This document shows, piece after piece, positions 9,267-19,283 of a DNA stretch of 64,000 nt. Made by a program: the position numbers and the translations under genes. Each line of letters starts with the position of its first letter. Position 1 is the stretch's first letter. Source of the DNA: an uncultured Pelagibacteraceae bacterium (GTDB taxonomy: Bacteria; Pseudomonadota; Alphaproteobacteria; Pelagibacterales; Pelagibacteraceae); assembly GCA_902573465.1 (NCBI GenBank), contig CACGJX010000002.1, positions 62,001-126,000 on the forward strand. The letters are read 5' to 3'. The notes below the pieces were generated by a model, which did no database searches, was not told the origin of the DNA, and saw only the letters and a program-made list of their open reading frames with translations.

Positions 9267-10595
9267 ATGAATCAAAAAATTTTCATTAAAACTTTTGGGT
9301 GTCAAATGAATGAGTATGATTCAAATAGAATATTAGATACCGTAAAAAAAATTGGTTATGAAAAGACAGAAAAATATGATGATGCTAATTGTTATTTGTT
9401 AAACACATGTCACATAAGAGATAAAGCTAAAGAAAAAGTTTATTCTGAAATAGGAAGAGTAAAAAAAATATTTAGATTTAGAAAAAAACCATTAGTTATT
9501 GTTACAGGTTGTGTTGCTCAAGCGGAAAATCAAGAGATGCTGAAAAGAGAGCCTTTCATTGATTTGGTAATAGGTCCCCAAGCTTACCATAAAATTAATA
9601 ATACAATTTTAAATTATGTTGAAAAAAAAAGAAAACTTGAAAAAACAGAGTTTGATGCAGTCACAAAATTTGAATATTTGAGTAAAATAAGAAATAAAGT
9701 AGCAAAGGTTTCATCTTATTTAACAATTCAAGAAGGGTGTGATAAGTTTTGTCATTTTTGTGTAGTTCCTTATACTAGAGGACCAGAGTATTCAAGACCA
9801 CCTAATCAAATTTTAGATGAAGCAAAATATTTGGTCGACAACGGTGTAAGAGAAATAACTTTGTTAGGACAAAATGTTAATGCTTATGAAAGTAATGGTT
9901 TTCGGTTATCAGATTTAATATTAAATATTGAAAAATTAAATGAAATTAAAAGGGTAAGATACACAACGTCTCATCCAAAGGATATGACCGATGACTTGAT
10001 TGAGGTTTATAAAAATTCAAATAAACTTATGCCTCTGGTACATTTGCCCGTGCAAAGTGGATCAAATAAAATATTAAAATTGATGAATAGAAATCATTCT
10101 ATTGAGAGTTACCTTGAAACATATAAGAAGCTAAAAGAAATTAATTCAAAGATAGAATTTTCAACCGATTTTATAATAGCTTATCCTGGGGAGGAAAATC
10201 ATGACTTTGAAGATACTTTAAATTTAATCAAAAAAGTAAAGTTTATTAATTCTTATTCATATATTTTTAGCCCAAGGCCTGGAACTGTTTCTGAAAATTT
10301 AAGATTAATTAATAAAAAAACTTCGTTTGAAAGATTAGAAAGAATTCAAAATCAATTGTTTGAAAATCAAATTCAAAAAAACAAATCTTTAGAAAATAGT
10401 ATTGTGGAAGTTTTAGTTGAAAATTTTACAGAGGATAAAACTAAAACATTCGGAAAATCTAAGTACATGACTTCAGTAATTTTTGATGGTAAGAAAAGCG
10501 ATATTGGGAAAACTGTACAAGTAAAGATTCATAAAAGTAATAGAAGTACTTTATTTGGAAAAATTGTAGATAATTCAAATCGGAAAGTTGCATAA
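9267..10595 (+). CDS. miaB: tRNA-2-methylthio-N6-dimethylallyladenosine synthase
   Basis: This 442-residue radical-SAM methylthiotransferase has the standard order. The N-terminal UPF0004 domain carries three cluster cysteines (FGCQMNEYDS, LLNTCHIRD, VTGCVAQAE). The radical SAM core has CDKFCHFC, and a C-terminal TRAM domain follows. It adds a methylthio group to i6A37 in tRNAs reading UNN codons. It starts directly after the fur stop and is followed after 2 bases by phoH, so it sits in one operon of RNA and envelope maintenance genes. Confidence 0.97.
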   Translation: MNQKIFIKTFGCQMNEYDSNRILDTVKKIGYEKTEKYDDANCYLLNTCHIRDKAKEKVYSEIGRVKKIFRFRKKPLVIVTGCVAQAENQEMLKREPFIDLVIGPQAYHKINNTILNYVEKKRKLEKTEFDAVTKFEYLSKIRNKVAKVSSYLTIQEGCDKFCHFCVVPYTRGPEYSRPPNQILDEAKYLVDNGVREITLLGQNVNAYESNGFRLSDLILNIEKLNEIKRVRYTTSHPKDMTDDLIEVYKNSNKLMPLVHLPVQSGSNKILKLMNRNHSIESYLETYKKLKEINSKIEFSTDFIIAYPGEENHDFEDTLNLIKKVKFINSYSYIFSPRPGTVSENLRLINKKTSFERLERIQNQLFENQIQKNKSLENSIVEVLVENFTEDKTKTFGKSKYMTSVIFDGKKSDIGKTVQVKIHKSNRSTLFGKIVDNSNRKVA

Positions 10596-10597
10596 AT

Positions 10598-11593
10598 TTG
10601 AGTGGAGTAACAAAAAAAAATACTGACCAAGCACTCAAATTTGTTTACTCAGACAACAACTCCTTGAGTGTCATATTCCATGATAATGATTTGTTGATGG
10701 GAGTTGTTGGTGAATTTAATAAAAATTTACAGCAGCTTGAAAAGATCACGAAATGTAATTTATATTCAAGAGGAAATTCTATTCTAATTAAATCAGATCC
10801 TGAAACAAATGAAAAAGTAAAAAATGCGATCCAATTTTTGGTTAAACAATTTATTAATAATGGAAATATTGAAAATAAAGATATACTTTCTTCCGTAGAT
10901 AAATTTATGATTAATGAAAAAATAAAAAACAACAATATAACCGATATAATTAAAACTCCTAAAAAATCTATAATTCCTAGATCTGAGAAACAAAAAGATT
11001 ATGTTAGAGCTTTAAGACAAAGTGATATTGTAATTTCTGCTGGACCAGCAGGGACAGGTAAGACTTTTTTAGCTGTTGCAGTTGGTTTGACTATGCTTTT
11101 GGAAAAAAAGATTGAAAGAATTATTTTATCAAGACCTGCAGTTGAGGCTGGAGAACGTTTAGGTTTTTTGCCCGGTGACATGAAAGAGAAAGTAGATCCT
11201 TATTTAAGACCTTTATATGACTCTTTATACGACCTTTTTGATTTTGAAAAAATTCAAAGAATGATTGAAATTGGAGATATAGAAATAGCACCATTGGCTT
11301 TCATGAGAGGTCGAACTCTTAAAAATTCATTTGCAATTTTAGATGAAGCACAAAATGCAACAGATACCCAGATCAAAATGTTTCTTACTCGTATTGGTGA
11401 AAATTCAAAAATTGTTGTCAACGGAGATCCAACGCAAATTGATCTACCTAATAGAAATATGTCGGGATTAATTCGATCAAAAGAATTACTTGGGCATTTA
11501 AAAGAGATATCAATTATTGATTTTGATCACTCAGATGTTGTTAGACATCCACTTGTATCAAAAATAGTAAAAGCATATTCAAATAATGATTAA
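10598..11593 (+). CDS. phoH: PhoH-like ATPase (TTG start)
   Basis: The protein is 331 residues. Walker A is GPAGTGKT at 149-156, and Walker B ends in ILDEAQNA. The N-terminal 100 residues resemble the small KH-like region of this family. I place the start at TTG 10598, two bases after miaB, because no ATG occurs before the conserved N-terminal part. PhoH ATPases bind RNA and are almost always next to ybeY, as here (8-base overlap), suggesting a joint role in rRNA processing or ribosome quality control. The precise activity is not established in this group. Confidence 0.92.
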   Translation: MSGVTKKNTDQALKFVYSDNNSLSVIFHDNDLLMGVVGEFNKNLQQLEKITKCNLYSRGNSILIKSDPETNEKVKNAIQFLVKQFINNGNIENKDILSSVDKFMINEKIKNNNITDIIKTPKKSIIPRSEKQKDYVRALRQSDIVISAGPAGTGKTFLAVAVGLTMLLEKKIERIILSRPAVEAGERLGFLPGDMKEKVDPYLRPLYDSLYDLFDFEKIQRMIEIGDIEIAPLAFMRGRTLKNSFAILDEAQNATDTQIKMFLTRIGENSKIVVNGDPTQIDLPNRNMSGLIRSKELLGHLKEISIIDFDHSDVVRHPLVSKIVKAYSNND

Positions 11594-12047
11594 AGTTAGT
11601 GTCTTCTCCGAAGAGAAGGCTTGGTTAAAAAAATTTAAAAAGACAGATCTTTTTTTTAAAAAAATATGTAAAGCTTTTCCGAAGAAATATCAATTTTCAA
11701 ATAAAAAGGTGTCATTAAGCCTATTACTATCTAATAATAGAAATATTAAAAAATTAAATAAACATTTTAGAAATAAAAATAAACCTACTGATGTTTTATC
11801 TTTTCCATTTAATAAAAAAATTAAGATTTCAAAAAATACATATTTAGGAGATATTATAATTAGCTATGATTATTTAGATAAGCCTAAATCTCAAAATTTA
11901 GAGTTATTTAAACAAAAAGTTACTAAGATATTTATTCATGGTTTTCTACACCTTTTAGGTTTTAATCATATAAAAAATAAAGATTATTTTAAAATGTTAA
12001 GAGAAGAAAATTTTATATATAAACACGTAAAATCAAAAATAAGTTAA
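11586..12047 (+). CDS. ybeY: Endoribonuclease YbeY
   Basis: The product is 153 residues with the zinc motif HGFLHLLGFNH, in which His118, His122 and His128 coordinate the metal. NKPTDVLSFPF upstream is the second family signature. YbeY acts in 16S rRNA 3'-end maturation and in removal of defective 70S ribosomes. The gene overlaps phoH by 8 bases and is followed by lnt with one base between, so translation is probably coupled through the run. Confidence 0.95.
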   Translation: MIKVSVFSEEKAWLKKFKKTDLFFKKICKAFPKKYQFSNKKVSLSLLLSNNRNIKKLNKHFRNKNKPTDVLSFPFNKKIKISKNTYLGDIIISYDYLDKPKSQNLELFKQKVTKIFIHGFLHLLGFNHIKNKDYFKMLREENFIYKHVKSKIS

Positions 12048-12048
12048 T

Positions 12049-13590
12049 TTGAAAAAAAAAATTTTTATTGAATCAATTATATTAATTTTCCTAGGTTTCT
12101 TTACATCATTAAGCTTACCCCCATTTAATTATATTCTAATTAATTTTTTGACTTTTGGTTTTTTTTATATTCTTTTAATAAAAATCTTTGATGCTGGTAA
12201 AAACAAAAAATTATTTTTTTTCTATGGTTGGTTATTTGGATTTGGATATTTTACAAGCAATCTTTACTGGATTTCGATATCATTAACTTTTGACGAAAGT
12301 TTTAAGTTTTTGATTCCTCTTACTATACTTATAATTCCAGCCTTTTTATCTTTATTTTATGGTTTGGCTTCATTTTTATTTTTAGTTTTTAAGCCAAAAA
12401 AAAATTTAAGCTCTTTTTTTCTTTTTTCTCTAATATTTGGAGTGATAGAATTCTTAAGAGGAACAATTTTAACTGGCTTCCCATGGAATTTAATTGCTTA
12501 TAGTTTTTCTAATCACATTGAAATTTTAAATATTACCTCAATTATAGGCACTTATAGCTTTAATCTTTTTTGCATCTCCCTTTTTGCTAGCACTTCATTT
12601 TTACTCTTAAGAGATGGTAAAAAAGAAATTATTGTTTTTTTTTTATATCTCGTAATAACTCTATCATTTTATTTTATTGGATCTCAAAGATTAGAAAAAT
12701 TCAATACTATTGATGCTAATAAGCTAAATTATAAAATACGAGTTATAAGTTCAAACATTAGTATTGATAGATTTTATAAAGATGTTGACCCCATTAAAGT
12801 AATTAATGATTTAATTAAAATTAGTTCACCACAAAATAATGAAAAAACGATTTTTATTTGGCCTGAAGGTATTTTACCTGATATTTCAAAAAATCAACTT
12901 AAAGAATACAAATTTTTATTTGACAATGAATTTAATGAAAATCACATATTATCAATTGGGATTAATGATATTAAAAATGATGGTCAAAATATAAAATATT
13001 TTAATTCATTTACAATTTATGATCACAACCTTGAAATATTAAATTCATATAACAAGGTTAATTTAGTCCCTTTTGGAGAATTTTTGCCTTTTGAGAATTT
13101 TTTAGGCCTCATTGGATTTAAGACAATAACTAATAATTATCAATCTTATTCTAGAGGAGAAACAAGAAACACTATAGAGCTAAATAAAGATAATTTTTCA
13201 GTGAAATTATTACCCCTAATTTGTTACGAAATAATTTACACAGGAAATATTTTTAATAATAGAGACTTTGATTTTATTGTAAATATTTCTGAGGATGGTT
13301 GGTTTGGTCAGTCTATAGGTCCTCATCAGCATTTTGTGCATAGTATTTATAGAGCTATTGAGAGTGGCAAATATGTTTTAAGATCTGCTAACAATGGAAT
13401 AACTGCAATTGTTAATCCCTTAGGAGTTGTTGAAAAACAAGTTGATTTAAATCAGTCTGGCTTTATAGATTTATTTAAAACAAAAAAAACAGAGCCAACA
13501 ATATTTTCAAAATATGGAAATAAAATTTTTGTATTAATAATTTTATTGTATATTTCTTTGGTATTTTCATTTAATAAAAATAAAAAATGA
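12049..13590 (+). CDS. lnt: Apolipoprotein N-acyltransferase (TTG start)
   Basis: The 513-residue length is normal. About seven or eight hydrophobic segments fill the first 215 residues, followed by a nitrilase-like domain whose catalytic triad is visible: Glu273 in WPEGILPD, Lys336 in [10 protein letters not shown] and Cys392 in LICYE. Lnt adds the third acyl chain to the N-terminal cysteine of outer-membrane lipoproteins. Its clients here would include the BON lipoprotein and LptM. The start is TTG at 12049; it keeps the first membrane segment and leaves one base after ybeY. It overlaps metK by 4 bases. Confidence 0.95.
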   Translation: MKKKIFIESIILIFLGFFTSLSLPPFNYILINFLTFGFFYILLIKIFDAGKNKKLFFFYGWLFGFGYFTSNLYWISISLTFDESFKFLIPLTILIIPAFLSLFYGLASFLFLVFKPKKNLSSFFLFSLIFGVIEFLRGTILTGFPWNLIAYSFSNHIEILNITSIIGTYSFNLFCISLFASTSFLLLRDGKKEIIVFFLYLVITLSFYFIGSQRLEKFNTIDANKLNYKIRVISSNISIDRFYKDVDPIKVINDLIKISSPQNNEKTIFIWPEGILPDISKNQLKEYKFLFDNEFNENHILSIGINDIKNDGQNIKYFNSFTIYDHNLEILNSYNKVNLVPFGEFLPFENFLGLIGFKTITNNYQSYSRGETRNTIELNKDNFSVKLLPLICYEIIYTGNIFNNRDFDFIVNISEDGWFGQSIGPHQHFVHSIYRAIESGKYVLRSANNGITAIVNPLGVVEKQVDLNQSGFIDLFKTKKTEPTIFSKYGNKIFVLIILLYISLVFSFNKNKK

Positions 13591-14756
13591 GTAATTTAAA
13601 AAATTATCTTTTCACAAGCGAGTCTGTTTCTGAAGGACACCCAGATAAAGTTTCTGATAGAATTTCAGATATGGTTGTTGATACTTACATTTCTGGAGAT
13701 CCATATTCCAGAGTAGCTTGTGAAACATTAACCACCACCAATAAAGTTGTTTTAGCAGGTGAGGTAAGAGGACCTGAAATTAAAAGAGATGAATTAATTG
13801 AAAAAGTTAGAGGCTGTATAAAAGACATTGGTTACGATCAAGAGGGCTTTACATGGAAAGAAGCAACTAAAATTGAAAGTCATTTACATTCCCAATCTGC
13901 TGACATTGCTATTGGAGTTGATTCATCTGGTAATAAAGATGAGGGAGCTGGAGATCAGGGTATTATGTTTGGTTATGCATGTAATGAAACTGAAGTATTA
14001 ATGCCAGCACCAATACATTATTCTCATAAAATTTTAAGATTAATGGCTGAAGATAGAAAATCAGGAAAACTAAAAAATATTGAACCAGACTCTAAAAGCC
14101 AAGTAACATTTGAATATGTTGAAGGTAAACCATCAAAAGTAAAATCTGTAGTTATTTCCTCACAGCATTCAGCTGACATAAACCAATCACAAGTTAAAGA
14201 TTTGCTAAGACCTTATTTATTAAAGTCTATACCTGAAAATTTTCTAAAAGACTTTAATGAGGACGAATTTTATGTAAACCCAACGGGTAATTTTGTTATT
14301 GGTGGCCCTGATGGTGATTGTGGCTTAACTGGTAGAAAAATTATTGTTGATACATATGGTGGAGCAGCACCCCATGGTGGAGGTGCTTTTTCAGGGAAAG
14401 ACCCAACAAAAGTCGATAGATCTGCAGCCTATGCTGCTCGATATATAGCTAAAAACATTGTTAACTCAAAAATTTCAGAGAAATGCTTAATTCAATTAGC
14501 ATATGCAATTGGTGTGTCTAAACCATTATCAATCTATGTAGATTTATTCGATAACGATATTGAAAAGAATGAATTTGTAGTGAGTAAAATAAAAGATAAT
14601 TTTGATTTAAGTCCAAGAGGAATAAGAGAAATGTTAAATTTAAATAAACCAATATATGAAAAAACATCATCCTATGGTCATTTCGGAAGATCTCCTGAGA
14701 AAAATGGCTCATTTTCATGGGAAAAAACTGACAAATCAAACATTTTTTCTAAATAG
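13587..14756 (+). CDS. metK: S-adenosylmethionine synthetase
   Basis: The 389-residue protein contains [12 protein letters not shown] at the N-terminus (methionine/ATP site), [12 protein letters not shown] and [16 protein letters not shown], the usual signatures. It makes SAM from methionine and ATP and so supplies RsmI, MiaB and UbiE encoded in this window. The ATG overlaps the lnt stop by 4 bases, which leaves no room for a SAM riboswitch in front of it. It is the last gene before the nusA leader. Confidence 0.97.
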   Translation: MSNLKNYLFTSESVSEGHPDKVSDRISDMVVDTYISGDPYSRVACETLTTTNKVVLAGEVRGPEIKRDELIEKVRGCIKDIGYDQEGFTWKEATKIESHLHSQSADIAIGVDSSGNKDEGAGDQGIMFGYACNETEVLMPAPIHYSHKILRLMAEDRKSGKLKNIEPDSKSQVTFEYVEGKPSKVKSVVISSQHSADINQSQVKDLLRPYLLKSIPENFLKDFNEDEFYVNPTGNFVIGGPDGDCGLTGRKIIVDTYGGAAPHGGGAFSGKDPTKVDRSAAYAARYIAKNIVNSKISEKCLIQLAYAIGVSKPLSIYVDLFDNDIEKNEFVVSKIKDNFDLSPRGIREMLNLNKPIYEKTSSYGHFGRSPEKNGSFSWEKTDKSNIFSK

Positions 14757-14762
14757 TTTTTA

Positions 14763-14790
14763 TTGAATAAAAATTAAACTTTACTATATT
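14763..14790 (+). promoter_or_regulatory. Candidate nusA operon promoter
   Basis: TTGAAT (14763-14768) and TATATT (14785-14790) are separated by 16 bases, a fair match to a sigma-70 promoter. It lies in the 98-base gap between metK and the nusA start and upstream of the GC-rich hairpin, so a transcript from it would carry that hairpin in its leader. The assignment is by consensus only. Confidence 0.45.
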
Positions 14791-14812
14791 GCTCTAACAT
14801 TGTTGATTTCAC

Positions 14813-14839
14813 AAAATGGGCTTTAGCCCATTTTTTTTT
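14813..14839 (+). terminator. Intrinsic terminator or attenuator in the nusA leader
   Basis: AAAATGGGCT and AGCCCATTTT form a 10-bp stem with a tiny loop, followed by a run of nine T. This has the form of a rho-independent terminator. It ends right where the nusA Shine-Dalgarno (GGAG at 14840-14843) begins. It could simply end the metK transcript, but a candidate promoter lies between metK and the hairpin. It may therefore work as an attenuator of the nusA operon. Confidence 0.8.
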
Positions 14840-14854
14840 GGAGTAAATAATATT

Positions 14855-16408
14855 ATGTTAAACAAAAGAGCAGACAAACTTGAATTATTAAGAATTGCAG
14901 AAGCCGTTGCCTTAGAAAAGTCTATTGATAAAGACTTAATTATTAGCTCAATGGAAACAGGGATTGCTAAAGCTGCAAAATCAAAATTTGGTCAAGATAA
15001 TGAAATTAAAGTTAATATAAATAGGGATAATGGTGATATACAAATTTTTAGAAAGCTTATAGTCGCAGAAAATCCTGAAAATTCAAATACTGAAATTAAA
15101 CTTGAAGATGCAATCAACTTAAACGAGTTAAACAAAGATAAAAAAATTGGTGACGAAATTCTTCAACCATTACCATCTTTTGATTTTGGCAGAATAGCTG
15201 CTCAAACAGCAAAACAAGTAATATCCTCAAATGTTAGAGAAGCAGAGAGAGATAGACAGTTTAATGATTTTATAGATAAAAAAGATACTATATTAAGTGG
15301 AATTGTAAAAAGACTAGAATTTGGAAATGTTATTGTTGATTTAGGAAGAACAGAAGCAATTATACAAAAAAGCGAGTTGATTCCTAGAGAGAATATTAAA
15401 GCTGGAGATAGAATCAAGGCTTATTGTTATGATGTTAGAAGAGAACAGAGGGGCCAGCAAATATTTCTTTCTAGAGCTCATCCTAAATTTATGGAAAGAT
15501 TATTTGTACAAGAAGTTCCTGAAATATATGATGGTTTAATTGAAATAAAATCATCATCAAGAGATCCAGGAAGCAGGGCAAAAATTTGTGTAAAAGCTGT
15601 AGATACCTCTCTCGATCCAGTTGGAGCGTGTGTAGGAATGAGAGGATCAAGGGTTCAAGCTGTTGTTAATGAATTACAAGGTGAGAAAATTGATATTGTC
15701 AATTGGTCTGAGGATCCAGCTATACTGGTCTCAAATGCATTGTCTCCAGCAGAGGTGCAAAGGGTAAATGTAGATAGTGATAGAAAAAAATTGGATGTGA
15801 TTTTAACTGAGGAAAATTTGAGTAAAGCAATTGGCCGTAGAGGTCAAAATGTCAGGCTAGCAACTAAATTGTTAAATTATGAAATAAATATCATGACAGA
15901 CCAAGAAGATTCAGAGAGAAGACAATTGGAATTTAAAGAGAAGACAGAAAATTTTGTAAAGAATTTGGAATTAGATGAAACACTGGGTCAATTATTAGTT
16001 GCTGAGGGATTCTCAACTATTGATGATATTAAAGATAGCTCTTTAGACAATTTAATAAAAATAGAAGGTATTGAAGAGGACACGGCTAAAGCTCTTATAG
16101 AGAGAGCAAAAGATTTTTATGAAAAAGATCAAGAGGATATTTCACAAAGGATTAAGGAACTAGGTCTTGATGAGTCTTTAATCAATTTAAAAGGATTAAC
16201 GCCTGGAATGTTGATGACCTTAGGAGAAAAAAATATTTTGAAATTAGATGATTTTGCAGATTTAGCTTCCGATGAACTTACAGGTGGTTACGATGTAGTG
16301 AAAGGTGAAAGAGTAAAAATAGAGGGATATCTTGAGGATTTTGCTTTATCTAAAGAAGAAGCTGATGAATTAATCATGTCAGCAAGAAATATTGTATATA
16401 AAGATTGA
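14855..16408 (+). CDS. nusA: Transcription termination/antitermination protein NusA
   Basis: The 517 residues contain the N-terminal RNA-polymerase-binding domain, an S1 domain (about 125-190, with SGIVKRLEFGNVIVDLG), two KH domains (including GACVGMRGSRV and AIGRRGQNVRLA) and C-terminal acidic helix-hairpin repeats (about 365-510). I start at ATG 14855, with GGAG 11 bases upstream. An in-frame ATG at 14816 lies inside the terminator hairpin and would add 13 residues not found in the family. The usual upstream rimP gene is absent here, and ylxR is missing between nusA and infB (10 bases apart). Confidence 0.95.
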   Translation: MLNKRADKLELLRIAEAVALEKSIDKDLIISSMETGIAKAAKSKFGQDNEIKVNINRDNGDIQIFRKLIVAENPENSNTEIKLEDAINLNELNKDKKIGDEILQPLPSFDFGRIAAQTAKQVISSNVREAERDRQFNDFIDKKDTILSGIVKRLEFGNVIVDLGRTEAIIQKSELIPRENIKAGDRIKAYCYDVRREQRGQQIFLSRAHPKFMERLFVQEVPEIYDGLIEIKSSSRDPGSRAKICVKAVDTSLDPVGACVGMRGSRVQAVVNELQGEKIDIVNWSEDPAILVSNALSPAEVQRVNVDSDRKKLDVILTEENLSKAIGRRGQNVRLATKLLNYEINIMTDQEDSERRQLEFKEKTENFVKNLELDETLGQLLVAEGFSTIDDIKDSSLDNLIKIEGIEEDTAKALIERAKDFYEKDQEDISQRIKELGLDESLINLKGLTPGMLMTLGEKNILKLDDFADLASDELTGGYDVVKGERVKIEGYLEDFALSKEEADELIMSARNIVYKD

Positions 16409-16418
16409 GAGATGAGAC

Positions 16419-18647
16419 ATGGAAAACAAAAAAACAAAACTTACAATCTCAGGTACTGTAAAAAAGCCAATCAAAAAATTTGGGTCTGTTAATAAAGCAG
16501 GCAAACGTTCAGTCTTAATAGGAAAGCCTCAAAATAAATTTTCTAAAAAAGGTGACACATTAAAAAGTTCAAAATTTGAGAACAGAAATAATTTCTTAAC
16601 TAAACCTAACAATAAAAATTTATTTAGTAAGTCATCCACAGGAAGCAATATACCATCTAATCCTAACAACTTTGAAAAACGTAAGCTAGCGGAACAGAGA
16701 GCTACAAAAAGGTTAAAAGGTGTTAATGAAGGTAAAGAAAAAAAGTCTAAATTAGGTTCAGCTAAAAGAGAGGTTAAATTAACAGTATCAAGAGCTTTAA
16801 GTGACGAAATTGAAGCAAGAGAGAGAAGTTTAGCATCAGTAAAAAGGGCCAGAGAGAAAGAGAGTAAAAATTTAAATAAACAAGAAAACAAAGAAAACTT
16901 AAAACCAATTAAGAGAGATATTAATATACCTGAAGCTATCACTGTCAGGGAACTAGCCAACAGAATGGCTGAACAGTCAAGCAATGTTATCAAGTATCTT
17001 TTTGGAATGGGAGTGACGGTAACGATAAATCAAACTCTAGCAGCAGATACTGCTGAATTTTTAGTAAAGGAGTTCGGTCATAATCCAATAAGAGAGGAAA
17101 AAGCAGAGGAAATTATTAAAAAAATTAAAGCTTCTAGAGCAGAAAATTTGAAGAATAGGCCTCCAATTGTAACAGTTATGGGGCACGTTGATCATGGAAA
17201 AACTTCTGTTTTAGATGCTTTAAGAAGTGCCAATGTAGTTTCAGGTGAGTTTGGTGGAATTACCCAGCATATAGGTGCATATCAGATAGAAAGAGACTCT
17301 AATAAAATAACTTTTATAGATACACCTGGTCATGCTGCCTTTACAGAAATGAGAGCTAGAGGATCCAAATTGACTGATGTGGTTGTTCTAGTAGTTGCTG
17401 CGGATGATGGCGTAAAACCTCAAACTGTTGAGTCAATAAAGCATGCAAAAGCAGCTAATGTTCCTATAGTGGTAGCAATTAATAAATGTGATTTACCAGA
17501 GGCCGATCCCCAAAAAATTAAAAATCAATTACTTGAATATGAACTTATAGCAGAGGATTTATCGGGTGATACATTGATGGTTGAGATTTCAGCTAAACAA
17601 AAAATGAATTTGGATAAATTAATTGAGTCTATTTCACTTCAGTCCGAGATACTCGATTTGAAAACTGATTTTGAATCAAAAGCAACAGGGGTAGTTTTAG
17701 AGTCAAAAATAGATGTAGGCAGAGGACCAGTCGCAACGATAATCATTACGGCAGGCACATTGAGAAAAGGAGATTTTTTTGTTAGCGGATTAAAGTGGGG
17801 AAAAATAAGAGCTATTATTAATGATAAAGGTGAAAATATTAATGAAGCATTACCTTCCACACCGGTTGAAATTTTAGGAATTAATGGTGCAGCAAAAGCA
17901 GGTGACGATTTTATTGTTCTTGAAAGCGAAAAAGAAGCTAAAACATTAAGTGAGAACAGGGCACAAGAAAAAAAAGAAGGAAAAAACCCTTTAACTTTCG
18001 CTACCCAAGAGTCCGCTTTTACCAATAATTCATCTAAAGAACTTAATATGATAATAAAATCTGATGTTCATGGTTCTTCAGAGGCAATCAAAAATGCTAT
18101 AAATCAAATTAAACATGACGAGGTAAAACCTAAAATTATTTTAGCTGATATTGGGATGGTTACTGAAACAGATGTTACTTTGGCAAAAGCATCAGACGCA
18201 GTATTGATAGCATTTAATGTTAAGCCTAGTAAAGAGGCAAAAAAATTAGCTGAAAACGAAAAAATTAAAATTTCATCTTATAATATAATCTATGAAGTTT
18301 TAGATTATATTAAATCAAGAATGTCCGGATTACTCAAACCAGACATTAAAGAAACAGTAGTTGGTACAGCTCAAATTTTAGAAATTTTTAAAGTATCAGG
18401 TGCTGGTAAAGTTGCTGGGTCAAAAATAATAGAAGGTGAAATTTTAAGTAATTCAGATGTAAGAATAATTAGAGACGGTGCTATAATCCATACAGGGAAA
18501 ATTGGAACAATCTTTAGAGAAAAAAATCAAGTTAAACAGGTGGGTAGTGGTCAAGAATGTGGAATAACTGTAAAAGATTACATAGATTTTCAAAAAAACG
18601 ATACAATTGAGGCATTTAGCGTTGAAACTACTGAGAGGTCAATTTAA
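16419..18647 (+). CDS. infB: Translation initiation factor IF-2
   Basis: The 742-residue protein has a basic, low-complexity N-terminal region (1-165), an IF2 N-domain (about 170-220), the GTPase domain with GHVDHGKT (G1), DTPGHAAF (G3) and NKCD (G4), and C-terminal domains that bind initiator tRNA. It recruits fMet-tRNA to the 30S subunit. The start ATG at 16419 follows a GAGAGATGAG purine stretch. It overlaps rbfA by one base, so the two are likely translationally coupled. Confidence 0.97.
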   Translation: MENKKTKLTISGTVKKPIKKFGSVNKAGKRSVLIGKPQNKFSKKGDTLKSSKFENRNNFLTKPNNKNLFSKSSTGSNIPSNPNNFEKRKLAEQRATKRLKGVNEGKEKKSKLGSAKREVKLTVSRALSDEIEARERSLASVKRAREKESKNLNKQENKENLKPIKRDINIPEAITVRELANRMAEQSSNVIKYLFGMGVTVTINQTLAADTAEFLVKEFGHNPIREEKAEEIIKKIKASRAENLKNRPPIVTVMGHVDHGKTSVLDALRSANVVSGEFGGITQHIGAYQIERDSNKITFIDTPGHAAFTEMRARGSKLTDVVVLVVAADDGVKPQTVESIKHAKAANVPIVVAINKCDLPEADPQKIKNQLLEYELIAEDLSGDTLMVEISAKQKMNLDKLIESISLQSEILDLKTDFESKATGVVLESKIDVGRGPVATIIITAGTLRKGDFFVSGLKWGKIRAIINDKGENINEALPSTPVEILGINGAAKAGDDFIVLESEKEAKTLSENRAQEKKEGKNPLTFATQESAFTNNSSKELNMIIKSDVHGSSEAIKNAINQIKHDEVKPKIILADIGMVTETDVTLAKASDAVLIAFNVKPSKEAKKLAENEKIKISSYNIIYEVLDYIKSRMSGLLKPDIKETVVGTAQILEIFKVSGAGKVAGSKIIEGEILSNSDVRIIRDGAIIHTGKIGTIFREKNQVKQVGSGQECGITVKDYIDFQKNDTIEAFSVETTERSI

Positions 18648-19012
18648 TGGCAGATAAAATAGGAAAACCAATATCTCAAAGACAACTAAGAGTCGGAGAA
18701 ATGATTAAACAGTCTTTAAGCATGATTTTTATAAGAAATGAGGCTAAAGTTCCGTTAGAGACAAATACTATAACAGTCACAGAAGTAAGAATGAGTCCTG
18801 ATTTAAAAGTTGCTAAAGCTTATGTGTTACCTTTAGGAGGAAAGGACGCCGAGGAGAAAATAAATCTCTTGAAGGAAAACGCTTTTTTAATTAGAAAAAT
18901 TTTATCACAAAAGATTGTTATGAAATTTTTACCTAAATTACTTTTTAGAAAAGATGAGTCATTTGAGTATGCAGAAAAAATAGAAAATTTAATAAAACAA
19001 ACAAATAAATAG
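18647..19012 (+). CDS. rbfA: Ribosome-binding factor A
   Basis: The protein is 121 residues with the RbfA KH-type fold. The N-terminus RQLRVGEMIKQSLSMIF and the VRMSPDLKVAKAYVLPLGG strand are characteristic. RbfA helps mature the 5' end of 16S rRNA in the 30S subunit. It starts on the last base of the infB stop codon. rpsO follows after 8 bases with no truB in between, although many relatives carry truB here. Confidence 0.93.
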   Translation: MADKIGKPISQRQLRVGEMIKQSLSMIFIRNEAKVPLETNTITVTEVRMSPDLKVAKAYVLPLGGKDAEEKINLLKENAFLIRKILSQKIVMKFLPKLLFRKDESFEYAEKIENLIKQTNK

Positions 19013-19020
19013 GAAAAAAT

Positions 19021-19269
19021 ATGAATAAAAAAGCTCAAGAGTTAGCAATGCATGATAAAGATACTGGATCTTCAGAGATTCAGATCGCTTTGTTAACAGA
19101 TAAAATTGAGGCTCTTTCAAAACATATTAAACAATTCAAAAAAGATAAACATTCATCTGTAGGATTGTTAAGAGCTGTCAATAGAAGAAAAAAATTGTTA
19201 GAGTATCTTAAAAAAAATAAAATGGACTCTTACAAAAATGTACTGTCGAAATTGAATTTAAGAAAATAG
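19021..19269 (+). CDS. rpsO: 30S ribosomal protein S15
   Basis: The product has 82 residues, slightly shorter than the usual 88-89; the trimming is at the N-terminus. Signatures DTGSSEIQIALLTDKI and GLLRAVNRRKKLLEYL are intact. S15 binds the central domain of 16S rRNA early in assembly. It precedes pnp, as in most Proteobacteria, with GGAAAAA before its start. Confidence 0.96.
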   Translation: MNKKAQELAMHDKDTGSSEIQIALLTDKIEALSKHIKQFKKDKHSSVGLLRAVNRRKKLLEYLKKNKMDSYKNVLSKLNLRK

Positions 19270-19283
19270 AGATCAAAATTGAT

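Noticed and set aside
13560-13620. Possible SAM riboswitch in front of metK
   Set aside because: metK starts inside the end of lnt with a 4-base overlap; there is no leader to hold a riboswitch, and the sequence is coding.
16529-16993. A 154-codon open frame antisense to infB
   Set aside because: It mirrors the lysine- and serine-rich N-terminal region of IF-2; the composition is a strand reflection and no start signal or family motif is present.
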